Positions 43,347 through 52,913 of a stretch of 64,000 bases of DNA are shown here, piece after piece. Position 1 is the stretch's first letter. Each line of letters starts with the position of its first letter. The stretch spans positions 1 to 64,000 of the forward strand of contig JBBROM010000014.1 in NCBI GenBank assembly GCA_038229415.1, in the 5' to 3' direction. The stretch comes from JANXUR01 sp038229415. Lineage in GTDB: Bacteria; Acidobacteriota; Terriglobia; Terriglobales; Acidobacteriaceae. The notes under the pieces are model-generated. The model was not told where the DNA came from. It saw nothing but the letters and a program-made list of their open reading frames with translations, and did not search any database. The translations under genes and the position numbers were made by a program.

Positions 43347-44111
43347 TCAGCCCTCCTCAAGAGCCTGTAAAGTCGCAGCGGGCGGACGCTCTCCGAAAAT
43401 GGCGGTGCCAACGCGCACACAAGTTGAGCCTTCCGCAATCGCCACCTCGAAATCGCCAGACATTCCCATGGAAAGTACCTGTGTGCCAACGCCGGGCAAG
43501 CGCCGCGCTGCGATTTTATTACGAATCTCGCTCATCCGGCGAAAATACGGGCGGGTTTCTTCGGCATCCTCATTCCACGGCGGAATCGTCATCAGCCCTC
43601 GGAACTCGAGGTTGGAGAGGTTCGGTGCGGCAGTGAGCAACGCTTCCAAGTCGGGCGATTCCGGGTCAACTCCACTCTTGGCAGCTTCGCCGCCGACGTT
43701 GATTTCAATCAGCACCGGCAGCTTCTTGCCTGGAATGCTGAGCGCCGCAACCGCCGCATCCAGCCGTTTCGCCAGCTTCAGCGAATCCACCGAATCTACG
43801 CCGTCGAACAGTTCCACGGCCTTGCCAGCCTTGTTGCTCTGCAAGTGGCCAATCATGTGAACGGTGGCATCCGGCCCGACGAGCGCGCTTACACCCATGC
43901 CATCGGATTTCTCGTCAAACTCCTGCACATAGTTTTCGCCAAACAGCCGCACCCCAGCTTCGTATCCCGCACGAATCGCCGAAGCCGGAAACGTCTTGCT
44001 CACCGCCATCAGCGTGACGTCATCCACCCCACGCCCTGCCCGCCGCGCCGCCGCAGCCATGCGCTCCAGCACCATCGCAATATTCGCCGCAATGTCACTC
44101 ACCACAACCAT
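43347..44111 (-). CDS. yggS: YggS family pyridoxal-phosphate homeostasis protein
   Basis: 254 residues forming an alanine-racemase-like TIM barrel. The PLP lysine is K39 in LMAVSKTFPA; other conserved parts are FGENYVQEF, HMIGHLQSNKAGKAV, VDSVDSLKLAKRLD, FRGLMTIPP and SMGMSGDFEVAIAEGSTCVRVGTAIFG. The family (YggS, PROSC) controls free PLP and amino-acid balance and has no known catalytic reaction. The start is uncertain among GTG codons within the first few positions. It heads a three-gene group with the next two genes. Confidence 0.95.
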   Translation of the reverse strand: MVVVSDIAANIAMVLERMAAAARRAGRGVDDVTLMAVSKTFPASAIRAGYEAGVRLFGENYVQEFDEKSDGMGVSALVGPDATVHMIGHLQSNKAGKAVELFDGVDSVDSLKLAKRLDAAVAALSIPGKKLPVLIEINVGGEAAKSGVDPESPDLEALLTAAPNLSNLEFRGLMTIPPWNEDAEETRPYFRRMSEIRNKIAARRLPGVGTQVLSMGMSGDFEVAIAEGSTCVRVGTAIFGERPPAATLQALEEG

Positions 44112-44173
44112 CCCGCGATTAGATCATAGTCAGCCGCAACAGTACGGGCGCAGGGACGCTCGCTGTTTGAACC

Positions 44174-44527
44174 TCAGAACACTACTGTTACTGTTCCGAC
44201 AACGTCGTTTTTGGAGTCGCCACGTTTGCGCTTGAACTTCCATTTGAGAACCGCATCCACCGCAGCCTTCTGTTTTTCTAGAGGACCATCCAAAGCCTGA
44301 GCGCAAAAAGGAACAGCCCCCTCCACATAGACCATGACCTTGAGAGGCCGAGGGTGCTCTGTCCGCGCTGGGGAAGGCTTCGTGGTCGCCCAACGATGTA
44401 GTTGCTTTTCAGAGGCTGTCGTATATACGACGTTGCGATACACAGCTTGTTCCAAGGGCGGACAGGTCGAATAATAATTGCCCTGCACAGGGCTCAGTAG
44501 GAGCATCCATACCAATGGAAGAATCAT
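44174..44527 (-). CDS. TonB C-terminal-like secreted protein
   Basis: 117 residues with a signal peptide (MILPLVWMLLLSPVQGNYYS). The C-terminal half (PLEKQKAAVDAVLKWKFKRK then VVGTVTVVF) matches the TonB/TolA-C-like energy transducer fold in its short acidobacterial form. It has no N-terminal membrane anchor with a proline-rich spacer, so it is probably not a working TonB. No TonB-dependent receptor or ExbBD gene lies nearby. Confidence 0.7.
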   Translation of the reverse strand: MILPLVWMLLLSPVQGNYYSTCPPLEQAVYRNVVYTTASEKQLHRWATTKPSPARTEHPRPLKVMVYVEGAVPFCAQALDGPLEKQKAAVDAVLKWKFKRKRGDSKNDVVGTVTVVF

Positions 44528-44660
44528 GCTTTAATCTTCCCACTAATCCAAGAGTCATGCCCAAGGGTTAAATCAGAATGAACATCCATCGCAATTCACC
44601 ACAACACAAAGGGAACGCAAACATTCGCGTCCCCACAAACCTTCTCACAATGGCCGCCCC

Positions 44661-46703
44661 CTACATCATCGCCGCTGGTGGTGCCGGCTCAGCCGGATCC
44701 CCCGCGCTCGAAAGTGGCAGCCAAACCATCAACGCCCCCAAACCCAGAATCACCATCACGCCCACCAAATACGATGGGTTGGCGAACACCGGCGTGTGCG
44801 CCCAGTCTGGAGCAAACTGGAGCCCCGCCCATACCAGTCCTAACAAGCCTTCGCCTGCGATGAGACCGGATGCGGTGAGGATACCTGCGTTTTCCACCCG
44901 CGTCTTCTGCGCTTCGTTCAACCCGCGACGGCTGGCCATCCAGTCGCCAAATGCGCGAACCAAGCCGCCGACGAAGATCGCAAACGTTGTGCCAAAGGGC
45001 AAATACATTCCCACGGCTACCAGCATGGGGCTCTTTACCTGCATCATGATCATCGCAATCCCCATCATGATGCCGACCACCACCAGCGGCCACGGCATAT
45101 CTCCACCGACGATGCCCTGTGCCATCAATGCCATCAATCCGGCTTGCGGAGCAGGCAGCGCTGCGCTGCCAATTCCGGTGCCACCTGCACGAATGTTGCC
45201 CGCATGCAGCAGCCAGATCGGCCCAAACATCGCCAGACTCGCCACCACCACTGCGATCAGTTCTACAATCTGAATCGTGCGTGGTGTGCCGCCAAGAATG
45301 TAGCCCACTTTGAAGTCTTGCAACAGTTCGCCCGCAACGGCGGATGACACGCACACCACCGCCGCAACTCCCAGCACTGCCGCCACGCCCGAAGGCCCGG
45401 AAACACCCAACGAGATCATAAGCAGCGCCGCGATAATCAGCGTCGAAAGCGTCAGTCCAGAGATCGGATTGTTCGACGACCCGATGGTGCCAACCAGGTT
45501 GCCCGAAACCGTGGCGAAGAAGAACCCCACGATCACCATCACCACCGCCGCCAAAATCGCAGGCCACACCAACCCAGAGAGGTACATATAGAGAACGCAC
45601 ATGCACAGGAAGGCAACGCCAATCAGTCCGAATACCGTCTTCGAGCTCATGTAGCGCTCCGTGCGCGCTAACCCTTCCTGCGATGGGCTGCCTTGCCGCA
45701 ACTCCTGGAAAGCCTTGCTCAAGCCGGTCAGTAAACTCTTGCGCATCTTAAACAACGTGAACGCCGCGCCTACCAGCATGCCGCCCACCGCAATCGGACG
45801 CACAACATAACGCCAGACGGCGGCTGCCATGGGTGCCCAGTTATCGGAAGTGCCTGCTGGCAGATACTGGTGCAACTGCGGCCCTAGAAAGTACATGAGC
45901 AGCGGCACCATCAATCCCCAAGCCAGCAGGCCACCAGAAAATTGCAGCGACGCCAGTCGCGGTCCGATGATGTAACCGACGCCAAGATATGCCGGACTGA
46001 CAATTGGAGCAGCAACAATCGCGCCCGCGCCCGTGGGCAGAATCGTCTTGGTTCCCATAGCACCAAGCCGCACTTGGCTTGCACCCAGACTCCCCACACC
46101 GAAGGCAAAATCCTTGTCCGCAGCGAAGAAACCAAAGTTGCCCAGCATATACACAACGCCGCCAACCCCGATATTCCAGAACAAGAACTTCGCTGCTTCC
46201 GCCCCGCGCTGGCCTGCCTTATGAATTTCGGACGCAGCGACCGATTCCGGGAAGGGCAGCTCGGGATCTTCCACCATGCCGCGCCGCACCAGCGACACAA
46301 ACAGCACGCCGAGTACGCTGCCTACGAGCATCAGCGCCGTGCCCTTGAAGTACGAGTCCCACGAACTGAACGAGCTCCATGTCCCCGCAATCAGAAACGC
46401 AGGAATCGTAAAGATCGCACCCGCCGCCACCGATTCACCGATCGAACCAGCAGTACGAGCGATGTTCTCTTCCAGCAGCGTGCCCTTCCACGCCCGCAGC
46501 ACCGCCATGGCAATGACGGCTGCCGGATACGTGGCCGCAATCGTGATTCCAGCGCGCAGGCCCAAATAGGCATTCGCCGCGCCGAGGATTACGCAAAGAA
46601 ACAGGCCCAGAAACAACGCCCGCCAGGTGAATTCCTTCATCTGCATGCTGGGCGGAACAAAAGGAACGTGAGGCTTACGCTCGGTACCGGGTGTTGCACT
46701 CAT
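44661..46703 (-). CDS. OPT family oligopeptide transporter
   Basis: 680 residues with about 14-16 membrane segments. ATG at 46703 (MSATPGTERKPHVPFVPPSM) is used; the frame is open to 46760. Family motifs: FTWRALFLGLFLCVILGAANAYLGLRAGITIAA at the N-terminus (residues 25-55), GSLGASQVRLGAMGTKTILPTGAG and NLVGTIGSSNNPISGLTL in the middle. Bacterial OPT proteins import peptides or metal chelates; the substrate is unknown here. It is the longest single gene in this part and has no partner genes. Confidence 0.93.
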   Translation of the reverse strand: MSATPGTERKPHVPFVPPSMQMKEFTWRALFLGLFLCVILGAANAYLGLRAGITIAATYPAAVIAMAVLRAWKGTLLEENIARTAGSIGESVAAGAIFTIPAFLIAGTWSSFSSWDSYFKGTALMLVGSVLGVLFVSLVRRGMVEDPELPFPESVAASEIHKAGQRGAEAAKFLFWNIGVGGVVYMLGNFGFFAADKDFAFGVGSLGASQVRLGAMGTKTILPTGAGAIVAAPIVSPAYLGVGYIIGPRLASLQFSGGLLAWGLMVPLLMYFLGPQLHQYLPAGTSDNWAPMAAAVWRYVVRPIAVGGMLVGAAFTLFKMRKSLLTGLSKAFQELRQGSPSQEGLARTERYMSSKTVFGLIGVAFLCMCVLYMYLSGLVWPAILAAVVMVIVGFFFATVSGNLVGTIGSSNNPISGLTLSTLIIAALLMISLGVSGPSGVAAVLGVAAVVCVSSAVAGELLQDFKVGYILGGTPRTIQIVELIAVVVASLAMFGPIWLLHAGNIRAGGTGIGSAALPAPQAGLMALMAQGIVGGDMPWPLVVVGIMMGIAMIMMQVKSPMLVAVGMYLPFGTTFAIFVGGLVRAFGDWMASRRGLNEAQKTRVENAGILTASGLIAGEGLLGLVWAGLQFAPDWAHTPVFANPSYLVGVMVILGLGALMVWLPLSSAGDPAEPAPPAAMM

Positions 46704-46872
46704 AATGGAAAATCCCCTCGGCGCATCGGGATATTGGTAAAAATCACAACGCGCAAACACAATGCACGAGCCAGAAAAAGAGTTTGCGGAAAACAGCGAA
46801 AGTTAACACGTCCGTAAGGCAGATTACAAGCGGACCGGCCAACAGGGTGCGGTTCCGCTGGGTTTTCCACCG

Positions 46873-46902
46873 TTGCACGGCGGCCATTCCTCCCGCTATA
46901 CT
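46873..46902 (+). promoter_or_regulatory. Candidate sigma70 promoter of comF
   Basis: TTGCAC (46873-46878) and TATACT (46897-46902) with an 18-nt spacer lie 74 nt before the proposed comF start. The -10 is good (5 of 6), the -35 weak (3 of 6). Confidence 0.45.
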
Positions 46903-46976
46903 TTGTGGTGTATCGCGGCTCTGCCGCAATCCGCGGCGGGTGGCCGGGGAGGCGCGTCTTCAGCAGTAGGATGCAC

Positions 46977-48053
46977 ATGCTTCAGGACTCGCATGCGCGA
47001 GGGCCCCGAAGACTTAGACGACTACGGCGACCAGAGCCGTCAGCCGTTTCAGTGCCCGCATCCAGTCTGCTTGCGCGTTTTTCGCCCCGCTCTGTCTTGC
47101 ACTCTGCTGTCGCATCCTTCGCTTCTGTCGTGTTTCCTGCCCCCTGCCGCATCTGTGGCGAACCTCTGGAAAATTTATCCCGACTGCCGGTTTGCGACGG
47201 CTGCCTGCACAGCCTCACGCCGCTCGCAGATTCGAAGGGCAGCTTCTGCGAGATTTGCGGCGACCTACTGGCTTCCCCTTGGTTTGCGGGTGGAAGTGCA
47301 GCCGCCGAGACTTCCGACGACCGAAGCGAAGTAAGCGGCGAGCCTACCCTGTTCGCAGATGCGCCTCTTCGCCGCTGCGGACTATGCCAGAAAGCTCAGC
47401 CTCCTTACCAGCAGGCCGTTGCCTTTGGCAGTTATGACGATGCGGTGCGTGATCTGGTGCATCTGTTGAAGTATGAGCACGTGCTACCGGCTGCGGCGAT
47501 GCTGGCCGAGCTACTCACCGAAGCCCTACAGCCGCTCTTAGCGAACATGGCGGCGGACACCATCGTGATTCCCGTGCCTCTACATGCCGAGCGGCGGCGT
47601 GAGCGCGGCTTCAATCAGGCGGAGAAAGTGCTTGACGAGTTGCTGAAGCAGTTGCGGTGCGAACCTACTGGCCAGCACTTCACAGCCCGGTTGGACGTGC
47701 TGGCCCGCACCCGCGCCACCCGATCACAGACGGGCCTTACTCGTCCGCAGCGCAAGGCTAACGTGAAAGGCGCCTTCAAAGTAAAGAACCAATCTGTCAT
47801 CGCAGGCCGTGATGTGCTGCTGATTGACGATGTGTTTACCACCGGAACTACCGTCGCCGAGTGTGCAAGGGTGCTCAAGCGCGCAGGCGCGGCACGAGTG
47901 TGGGTGGCCACAGTGGCGCGCGTGTTGAAGGACGAGGTTTCGCTGTCTGCGCCGTTGCGTGGAGTGGTGCAAGGAGTGGCGGATTCGATGTTGGCGTCGG
48001 AATTGCCGGTGGCGTACCGGCCAATGGACCCGAAGCATTCAGGATTGTTTTAG
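46977..48053 (+). CDS. comF: ComF family protein (phosphoribosyltransferase fold)
   Basis: About 358 residues. Three pairs of cysteines (CRICGEPL, CEICGDLL, CGLCQKAQ) form the N-terminal zinc-ribbon region, followed by the PRTase domain with RRRERGFNQAEKVLDELL and the PRPP-binding loop VLLIDDVFTTGTTVAEC. ComF links to DNA uptake in competent bacteria, where it works with ComFA and PriA. The start is uncertain: ATG 46977 has AGTAGG 7 nt upstream. Upstream ATG 46971 and an open frame to 46905 exist, with non-conserved Arg-rich residues. The next gene, an HNH nuclease, follows after 80 nt. Confidence 0.9.
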   Translation: MLQDSHARGPRRLRRLRRPEPSAVSVPASSLLARFSPRSVLHSAVASFASVVFPAPCRICGEPLENLSRLPVCDGCLHSLTPLADSKGSFCEICGDLLASPWFAGGSAAAETSDDRSEVSGEPTLFADAPLRRCGLCQKAQPPYQQAVAFGSYDDAVRDLVHLLKYEHVLPAAAMLAELLTEALQPLLANMAADTIVIPVPLHAERRRERGFNQAEKVLDELLKQLRCEPTGQHFTARLDVLARTRATRSQTGLTRPQRKANVKGAFKVKNQSVIAGRDVLLIDDVFTTGTTVAECARVLKRAGAARVWVATVARVLKDEVSLSAPLRGVVQGVADSMLASELPVAYRPMDPKHSGLF

Positions 48054-48133
48054 GCAGTTTGCAGTCAGTAGGTAGCTCAACCCTTAATCGAACCGGCTGC
48101 CGCGTTAAGGTAGCCAAAAGTGAGCGGGGTGTT

Positions 48134-48784
48134 ATGGCCAGAATGTCGCACGTAGCGTCGCACGCAAACCTCAGTCATGTTTCGCACGGTGGCGCGCACA
48201 ACCCGATGCCGCCGTCGCTGCTGGGCGTTTTGCCGGACGCGATCCCGGGCATCATCGTGGGGCGCCGGCACTCGCTGCATGCGCCGGTGCTGGTGCTCAA
48301 CGCGTCCTACGAGCCAATTAACATTTGTGCCGCCCGCCGCGCCATTATTCTGGTGCTCAAGGGCGTCGCCCGCGCGGAAGAAGAGCACGAGCGCGCCATG
48401 CACGCCGCCGCGTTCACCATGGCCGTGCCGTCCGTGATTCGCCTGCTGGAGTATCGCCGCATTCCGCACCAGACGCGCGCTCTGTCGCGCAAGAACATTC
48501 TGCTGCGCGACCGCAACACTTGCCAGTATTGCAGCGTGGTGCTGCCTGCCGGTGAACTCACGCTCGATCACGTGCTGCCTCGTTCTCGCGGCGGCTCTTC
48601 GTCCTGGGAAAATCTGGTTGCGTGCTGCCACGGCTGCAACCGCCGCAAGAGCAACAACTTGCCGCATGAGGCGGGGATGAAGCTGATGCGCGAACCGCGT
48701 CCGTTCTCGCTGCACACCAGCCGCCACATCATGCGCATGATGGGCCACAGCGATGCCAAGTGGCGCAAGTATTTGTTTTATTAG
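48134..48784 (+). CDS. HNH endonuclease family protein
   Basis: 216 residues. An N-terminal domain of the common bacterial type (APVLVLNASYEPINICAARR) is followed by a complete HNH fold: CQYC, LDHVLPRSRGGSSSWENLVACC then HGCNRRKSNN, with the two zinc-binding CxxC pairs and the central LDHV Asp-His. Such HNH proteins are widespread and of unclear function; they are not linked to restriction or CRISPR here. ATG 48134 with GCGGGG upstream is taken as the start; the frame is open upstream inside comF's 3' end without similarity. Confidence 0.9.
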   Translation: MARMSHVASHANLSHVSHGGAHNPMPPSLLGVLPDAIPGIIVGRRHSLHAPVLVLNASYEPINICAARRAIILVLKGVARAEEEHERAMHAAAFTMAVPSVIRLLEYRRIPHQTRALSRKNILLRDRNTCQYCSVVLPAGELTLDHVLPRSRGGSSSWENLVACCHGCNRRKSNNLPHEAGMKLMREPRPFSLHTSRHIMRMMGHSDAKWRKYLFY

Positions 48785-48820
48785 CGCCGGATCTACATTA
48801 GGGAAATTGGGCGGTGAGGC

Positions 48821-49600
48821 CTAGACGTTTTCGTTTCGTCTATACAACTCTCGCAGAACTGCGGTCATGTCTTCGGGGAGATAACTCCAGCCTCGCTGTG
48901 CGATTTCCTCTGGAATCCCAAACCTCGCTTCCGCAACCGCGCCCGCAATAGCTCCAATCGTGTCACTGTCCCCGCCAATGCTGATGGCGTTGCGAATGGC
49001 GTCCTCAAATCCGTCGGCTTCCAACGCACAGATCAGCGCCTGCGGCACGGTTCCCTGACATGAAATATCGAACTGATACGATTTGCGAATGACGTCGACC
49101 GAAGGCGATAGATCATAGCCATATTTGCCGCTGATGGCGCTCCGAATGCTGGCAGCACTCTCGCCGCCGCGCGCCAAGAAAATCGCCGCTGCGGTGGCCG
49201 CGCCACCCTTCATCCCTTCGGGATGACTATGCGTAACCTCGGTGACCGAGTCGGAGAACCGAACGGCTTCAGCCTCGGTCTTCGCAAGAAATCCCGCAGG
49301 CGAAACACGCATGGCCGCGCCATTTCCGAAGCTGTTATAGGCCGGAAGAAGCTCGTCAGCCGACAGCCACTGCGCGAAGTTCATTCCCCAACCGCCGTTG
49401 TGCCAATATCGGCGACCCCATTCCCGGATCGTCTCCGCAGGCGACTTACTATGCAACAAGGTATCAGCGACCGCAATCGTACACACTGTGTCATCGGTGA
49501 AAAAGGCGGCAGAGTGGAAGAGGGGATAGAAATTTTTGGCGCGATAGTTGTGGTGTTCGTATACCGAGCCGACAATATCCCCGATGATCGCTCCCAACAT
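48821..49600 (-). CDS. ADP-ribosylglycohydrolase family protein
   Basis: 259 residues of the DraG fold. Metal-binding acidic motifs are visible: FFTDDTVCTIAVADTLL near the N-terminus and ISIGGDSDTIGAIAGAVAEA near the C-terminus, with the conserved GNGAAMRVSP in the middle. The family removes ADP-ribose from proteins or small molecules, using two Mg ions. No partner ADP-ribosyltransferase gene is in the window, so it is more likely a housekeeping hydrolase than a toxin-antitoxin pair. Confidence 0.92.
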   Translation of the reverse strand: MLGAIIGDIVGSVYEHHNYRAKNFYPLFHSAAFFTDDTVCTIAVADTLLHSKSPAETIREWGRRYWHNGGWGMNFAQWLSADELLPAYNSFGNGAAMRVSPAGFLAKTEAEAVRFSDSVTEVTHSHPEGMKGGAATAAAIFLARGGESAASIRSAISGKYGYDLSPSVDVIRKSYQFDISCQGTVPQALICALEADGFEDAIRNAISIGGDSDTIGAIAGAVAEARFGIPEEIAQRGWSYLPEDMTAVLRELYRRNENV

Positions 49601-49650
49601 AAACTAGTTCTCCGATTGCCCTAGAAAGTCTAAACCGAACTCGGCTAAGC

Positions 49651-50517
49651 CTAATTCTTCGGCTTGTCTTCCGGCTTCTTCGCGTCCGGAGCGGTTGGAA
49701 CATCCTTGCCATCGAGTGCGGTCTTGATCGTGGTCGTTACACTAAACCTCTGATACTGACTCCACTTCACCACCTGCCGAATGTGTACGCTTTCGTTCAC
49801 AAAGTGTAAGTCTTCGTCCGCCTTGGCATAGGTGGGGAACCAATACTTGCCGTCAATCTGTTCGCGATAGGTGGTGAAGTTCGGCGTCAGGTTCTCCTGG
49901 CCGTGGCCTCTCTTGCTGACGTGTGTCTCAGGCACCGGCTTGCCAAAGCTCTTCACGATCTGGAAGTCCTGCTGATCTACCCATACTTTGCCCTGAAAGT
50001 AGCGCTTGCCCTTTTCAATCTGTTTGGGCGCGACCTCAAACACATACGTGTCTAGCTCGTCCTGCTTCTGCTGGCCCTTGTAGAGTACGTCGTACTGCGG
50101 CAGGTCATCCGAGGTGATGACGAACCGGAAATCATTTTCGATATCATCAAAGTCTTCGCGCGACATAGTGATGCGCTGCAGTGAAGTTTGCGGGGCGAAG
50201 ATCACCGTCCGCAACTTCCGGCCCTTTTCGTCAAAGGTGATGTCAAAGACTTCTTGATATTCGCCATCCACGGTATCGCCGTCCACGGTCTGCACTTTTA
50301 CGGATTCGCGATACACATAATTCTTCCGCGCCTCGGTAAACTCTTTCTCGCGGGCGGCAAAGCGCTTGATGATCTCGTCGGTGGAAATGCCCTTGGGCGG
50401 CGCAGGGTCAAGGTCGCCTTCGCCCTTCTGGGCGGCGGCGATGCGCGGCAATCCAGCCAGAAGCAAAAGTGCCATAGTGAACCGCGCGACCTGTAGTGCC
50501 GTGTGTCTCATACGCAT
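49651..50517 (-). CDS. Exported LolA-like protein
   Basis: 288 residues with a signal peptide (VARFTMALLLLAGLPRIAAAQ). The body has the beta-strand pattern of outer-membrane lipoprotein-sorting-like proteins: RNYVYRESVKVQTVDGD-like strand, FVITSDDLPQYDVLYKGQQ, YFQGKVWVDQQDFQIVKSFG and a C-terminal strand with QYQRFSVTTTIK. It is probably periplasmic. It lies 133 nt before a short gap and is divergent from the S9 peptidase gene (50733). Function by family inference only. Confidence 0.6.
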   Translation of the reverse strand: MRMRHTALQVARFTMALLLLAGLPRIAAAQKGEGDLDPAPPKGISTDEIIKRFAAREKEFTEARKNYVYRESVKVQTVDGDTVDGEYQEVFDITFDEKGRKLRTVIFAPQTSLQRITMSREDFDDIENDFRFVITSDDLPQYDVLYKGQQKQDELDTYVFEVAPKQIEKGKRYFQGKVWVDQQDFQIVKSFGKPVPETHVSKRGHGQENLTPNFTTYREQIDGKYWFPTYAKADEDLHFVNESVHIRQVVKWSQYQRFSVTTTIKTALDGKDVPTAPDAKKPEDKPKN

Positions 50518-50732
50518 GTGGTTGAACCTGTCCCTAACCGCGCTTTTGCTGTATCACGTGCGCTGCGGGCGACTATCCAACAGCCGCAGCAAGTAGTGTA
50601 AGGCGTCCTGTGGTTGGATGCCACTGGCTGTCTGGGCGCTGCCTGTAGGGGTTCACCCTTGGGCCGCTGACACGCCGCCCCCTTCCCAAGTACACTTTTG
50701 AGTGTATGCGTAATCGCACTTCTGGAGGTTCT

Positions 50733-52907
50733 ATGCGCCGCCTGGCAACTCTTGTTCTCGCAATCCTAAGTTTCACTGGGGGAATCGCTGCCCAAAAGCA
50801 TCCCCTGACCTTTGAAGACATGATGAAGCTCAAGCGCGTCGGCGAGCCCAACGTTTCTCCCGACGGCAAGTGGGTACTCTTCCAGGCCACCGACGTCAAT
50901 CTCGATGCCAACAGCAAGACCAATCATCTCTGGATCACCCCGCTTAACGTAGGCAATGCTGGCGGTGAGTCGCGGCAGTTGACCACGGGCGGCGGCGAGA
51001 GCGGCCCCAAGTTCTCCCCAGACGGCAAACAGATTCTCTTCCTGTCCTCGAAAGACGGCGGCCAGCAGATTTGGCTCGCGTCGTTCGACTCCACTAACGG
51101 CACGCTCGGGGACGCGCACAAGCTGACCTCGATCGCCACCGAAGCCGATGGCGCCATCTGGGCGGGCGACGGTAAAAATATCGTGTTCGTGTCCAACGTC
51201 TATCCCGAATGCGACAAGGCACCCGACCCCGCCGCCTGCAACGCCAAGAAGCTCGACGAGGTGGCCAACTCCAAAGTCAAAGCCCAGATATGGACGCGCC
51301 TCGTCTATCGCCACTGGGATCACTACCTCAACGGCCAGCGCAGCCACATCTTCGCTGTCGCCGCCGACGCCAGCAGCGCGCCGCTCGACCTCACTCCCGG
51401 CGACTACGAAGCGCCCGTATTCTCGCTCGGCGGGCAGGACTACGCGGTTTCGCCCGACGGCAAGGAGTTGGCCTATTCCTCCAACCACACTCTGGCGGAG
51501 ATGGCCAACACCAACAACGACCTGTGGCTGGTGCCCATCTCTGGTGGCCCGGCGCACAACATTACATCCTATAATCCCGGGTCCGACTCCGGCCCCGTCT
51601 ACTCTCCCGACGGCCATTACATCGCCTATAAGGCTCAGTTTCGGCCGGGGTATGAGAGCGACCGCTTCCGCCTGATGCTGTTTGATCGCACCACGGGCAA
51701 GCACATCAGCCTGGACGAAAGCTTCGACCGCTGGATTGGCAGTATGGCGTGGTCGCCCGACTCGAAGAGCATTTACTTCACGGCTGAGAACAAGGGCGAA
51801 GCACCCATCTTCCAGATCAACGCCGAGCCCGGACAACTGCTCGATGGAGAGGCAGGTTATCAGTGGCCTGCGAAGCCTTCATGGCCGCATCAGATCGTAG
51901 CGGGATATAACGACGCTATTTCCTTCACGCCCGACGGAAAGACTCTGGTGTTTGACCGTATGGCCCTCGACCACCCCAATGAAATTTATGCCGCACCGCT
52001 GGAGTATGCCCAGTGCCGGATGGCCGAACCGGGCCCGGGAGCCTATGAGCGCCCCACATGCCTAATGAGCCGCGGCAGCGCCGTAACCCACATGAACGAT
52101 GCACTCTTTGCGGGCACAGAAATGCAGCCCATGGAGCCGTTCTGGTTCACCGGTTCGGAAAATGCCAAAGTGCAGGGATTCCTCGTCCGTCCCCCGGACT
52201 TCAACAGCAAAAAGAAATTTCCCCTGAAGTTCCTCATCCACGGCGGCCCGCAAGGCGCTTGGGGAGACGACTGGAGCTTCCGTTGGAATCCGCAATATTT
52301 CGCCGCCAACGGATACCTCGTCGTCATGATCAATCCGCGCGGCTCCACCGGCTACGGGCAGAAGTTTATTGACGACATCAACGGCGACTGGGGCGGTCGC
52401 GCCTACGAAGACCTCATGAAGGGCCTCGACTTCGCCGAAGCCAAATATCCCTTCATTGACAAAACCCGCGAATGTGCCCTCGGCGCCAGCTTCGGCGGCT
52501 ACATGATCAACTGGATCATGGGCCACACCGACCGCTTCAAATGCCTAGTCTCGCACGACGGCGTGTTCAACGCCGAGTCGGCCTACGGGGCCACCGAAGA
52601 GCTGTGGTTCAACGAGTGGGAGTTCAAGGGCCAGCCCTGGACCAACCGCGCCCTCTATCAGAAGTGGTCGCCACATCAGTACGCCACCAACTTCAAGACG
52701 CCCACGCTGGTCATCCACGGTCAGCGCGACTACCGGCTGGACGTTGCCGAAGGCTTTCAATTATTCACTACTTTGCAACGCAAAGGTGTGGAGTCGAAGA
52801 TGCTCTACTTCCCCGACGAAGGCCACTGGGTGCTCAAACCGCAAAACGGGCGGCTCTGGTACCAGACGGTCAATGACTGGGTTGACCAGCACACCCAGAA
52901 GCAGTAG
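50733..52907 (+). CDS. S9 family peptidase (acylaminoacyl/prolyl-oligopeptidase type)
   Basis: 724 residues: a signal peptide (RRLATLVLAILSFTGGIAAQ), then a seven-bladed beta-propeller with WD40-like PD40 motifs (SPDGKWVLFQ, SPDGKQILFLSS, SPDGHYIAYKA), and a C-terminal alpha/beta hydrolase domain. The catalytic triad is S586 in GASFGGYM, D666 in GQRDYRLD and H698 in DEGHWV. Substrates are oligopeptides in the periplasm or outside. ATG at 50733 has GGAGG 4 nt upstream; the preceding in-frame ATG at 50706 is weaker. Confidence 0.95.
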   Translation: MRRLATLVLAILSFTGGIAAQKHPLTFEDMMKLKRVGEPNVSPDGKWVLFQATDVNLDANSKTNHLWITPLNVGNAGGESRQLTTGGGESGPKFSPDGKQILFLSSKDGGQQIWLASFDSTNGTLGDAHKLTSIATEADGAIWAGDGKNIVFVSNVYPECDKAPDPAACNAKKLDEVANSKVKAQIWTRLVYRHWDHYLNGQRSHIFAVAADASSAPLDLTPGDYEAPVFSLGGQDYAVSPDGKELAYSSNHTLAEMANTNNDLWLVPISGGPAHNITSYNPGSDSGPVYSPDGHYIAYKAQFRPGYESDRFRLMLFDRTTGKHISLDESFDRWIGSMAWSPDSKSIYFTAENKGEAPIFQINAEPGQLLDGEAGYQWPAKPSWPHQIVAGYNDAISFTPDGKTLVFDRMALDHPNEIYAAPLEYAQCRMAEPGPGAYERPTCLMSRGSAVTHMNDALFAGTEMQPMEPFWFTGSENAKVQGFLVRPPDFNSKKKFPLKFLIHGGPQGAWGDDWSFRWNPQYFAANGYLVVMINPRGSTGYGQKFIDDINGDWGGRAYEDLMKGLDFAEAKYPFIDKTRECALGASFGGYMINWIMGHTDRFKCLVSHDGVFNAESAYGATEELWFNEWEFKGQPWTNRALYQKWSPHQYATNFKTPTLVIHGQRDYRLDVAEGFQLFTTLQRKGVESKMLYFPDEGHWVLKPQNGRLWYQTVNDWVDQHTQKQ

Positions 52908-52913
52908 TGGGCG

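Noticed and set aside
48134..48784. HNH protein as a restriction or CRISPR nuclease
   Set aside because: It belongs to a widespread stand-alone HNH group, and there is no methylase, helicase or cas gene nearby.
48821..49600. ADP-ribosylglycohydrolase as half of a toxin-antitoxin pair
   Set aside because: No ADP-ribosyltransferase or small toxin frame lies on either side; the neighbours are an HNH gene and a LolA-like gene on different transcripts.
50766..51836. 356-codon minus-strand frame within the S9 peptidase
   Set aside because: Antisense to a clear beta-propeller sequence; glycine/valine-rich shadow without a start signal.
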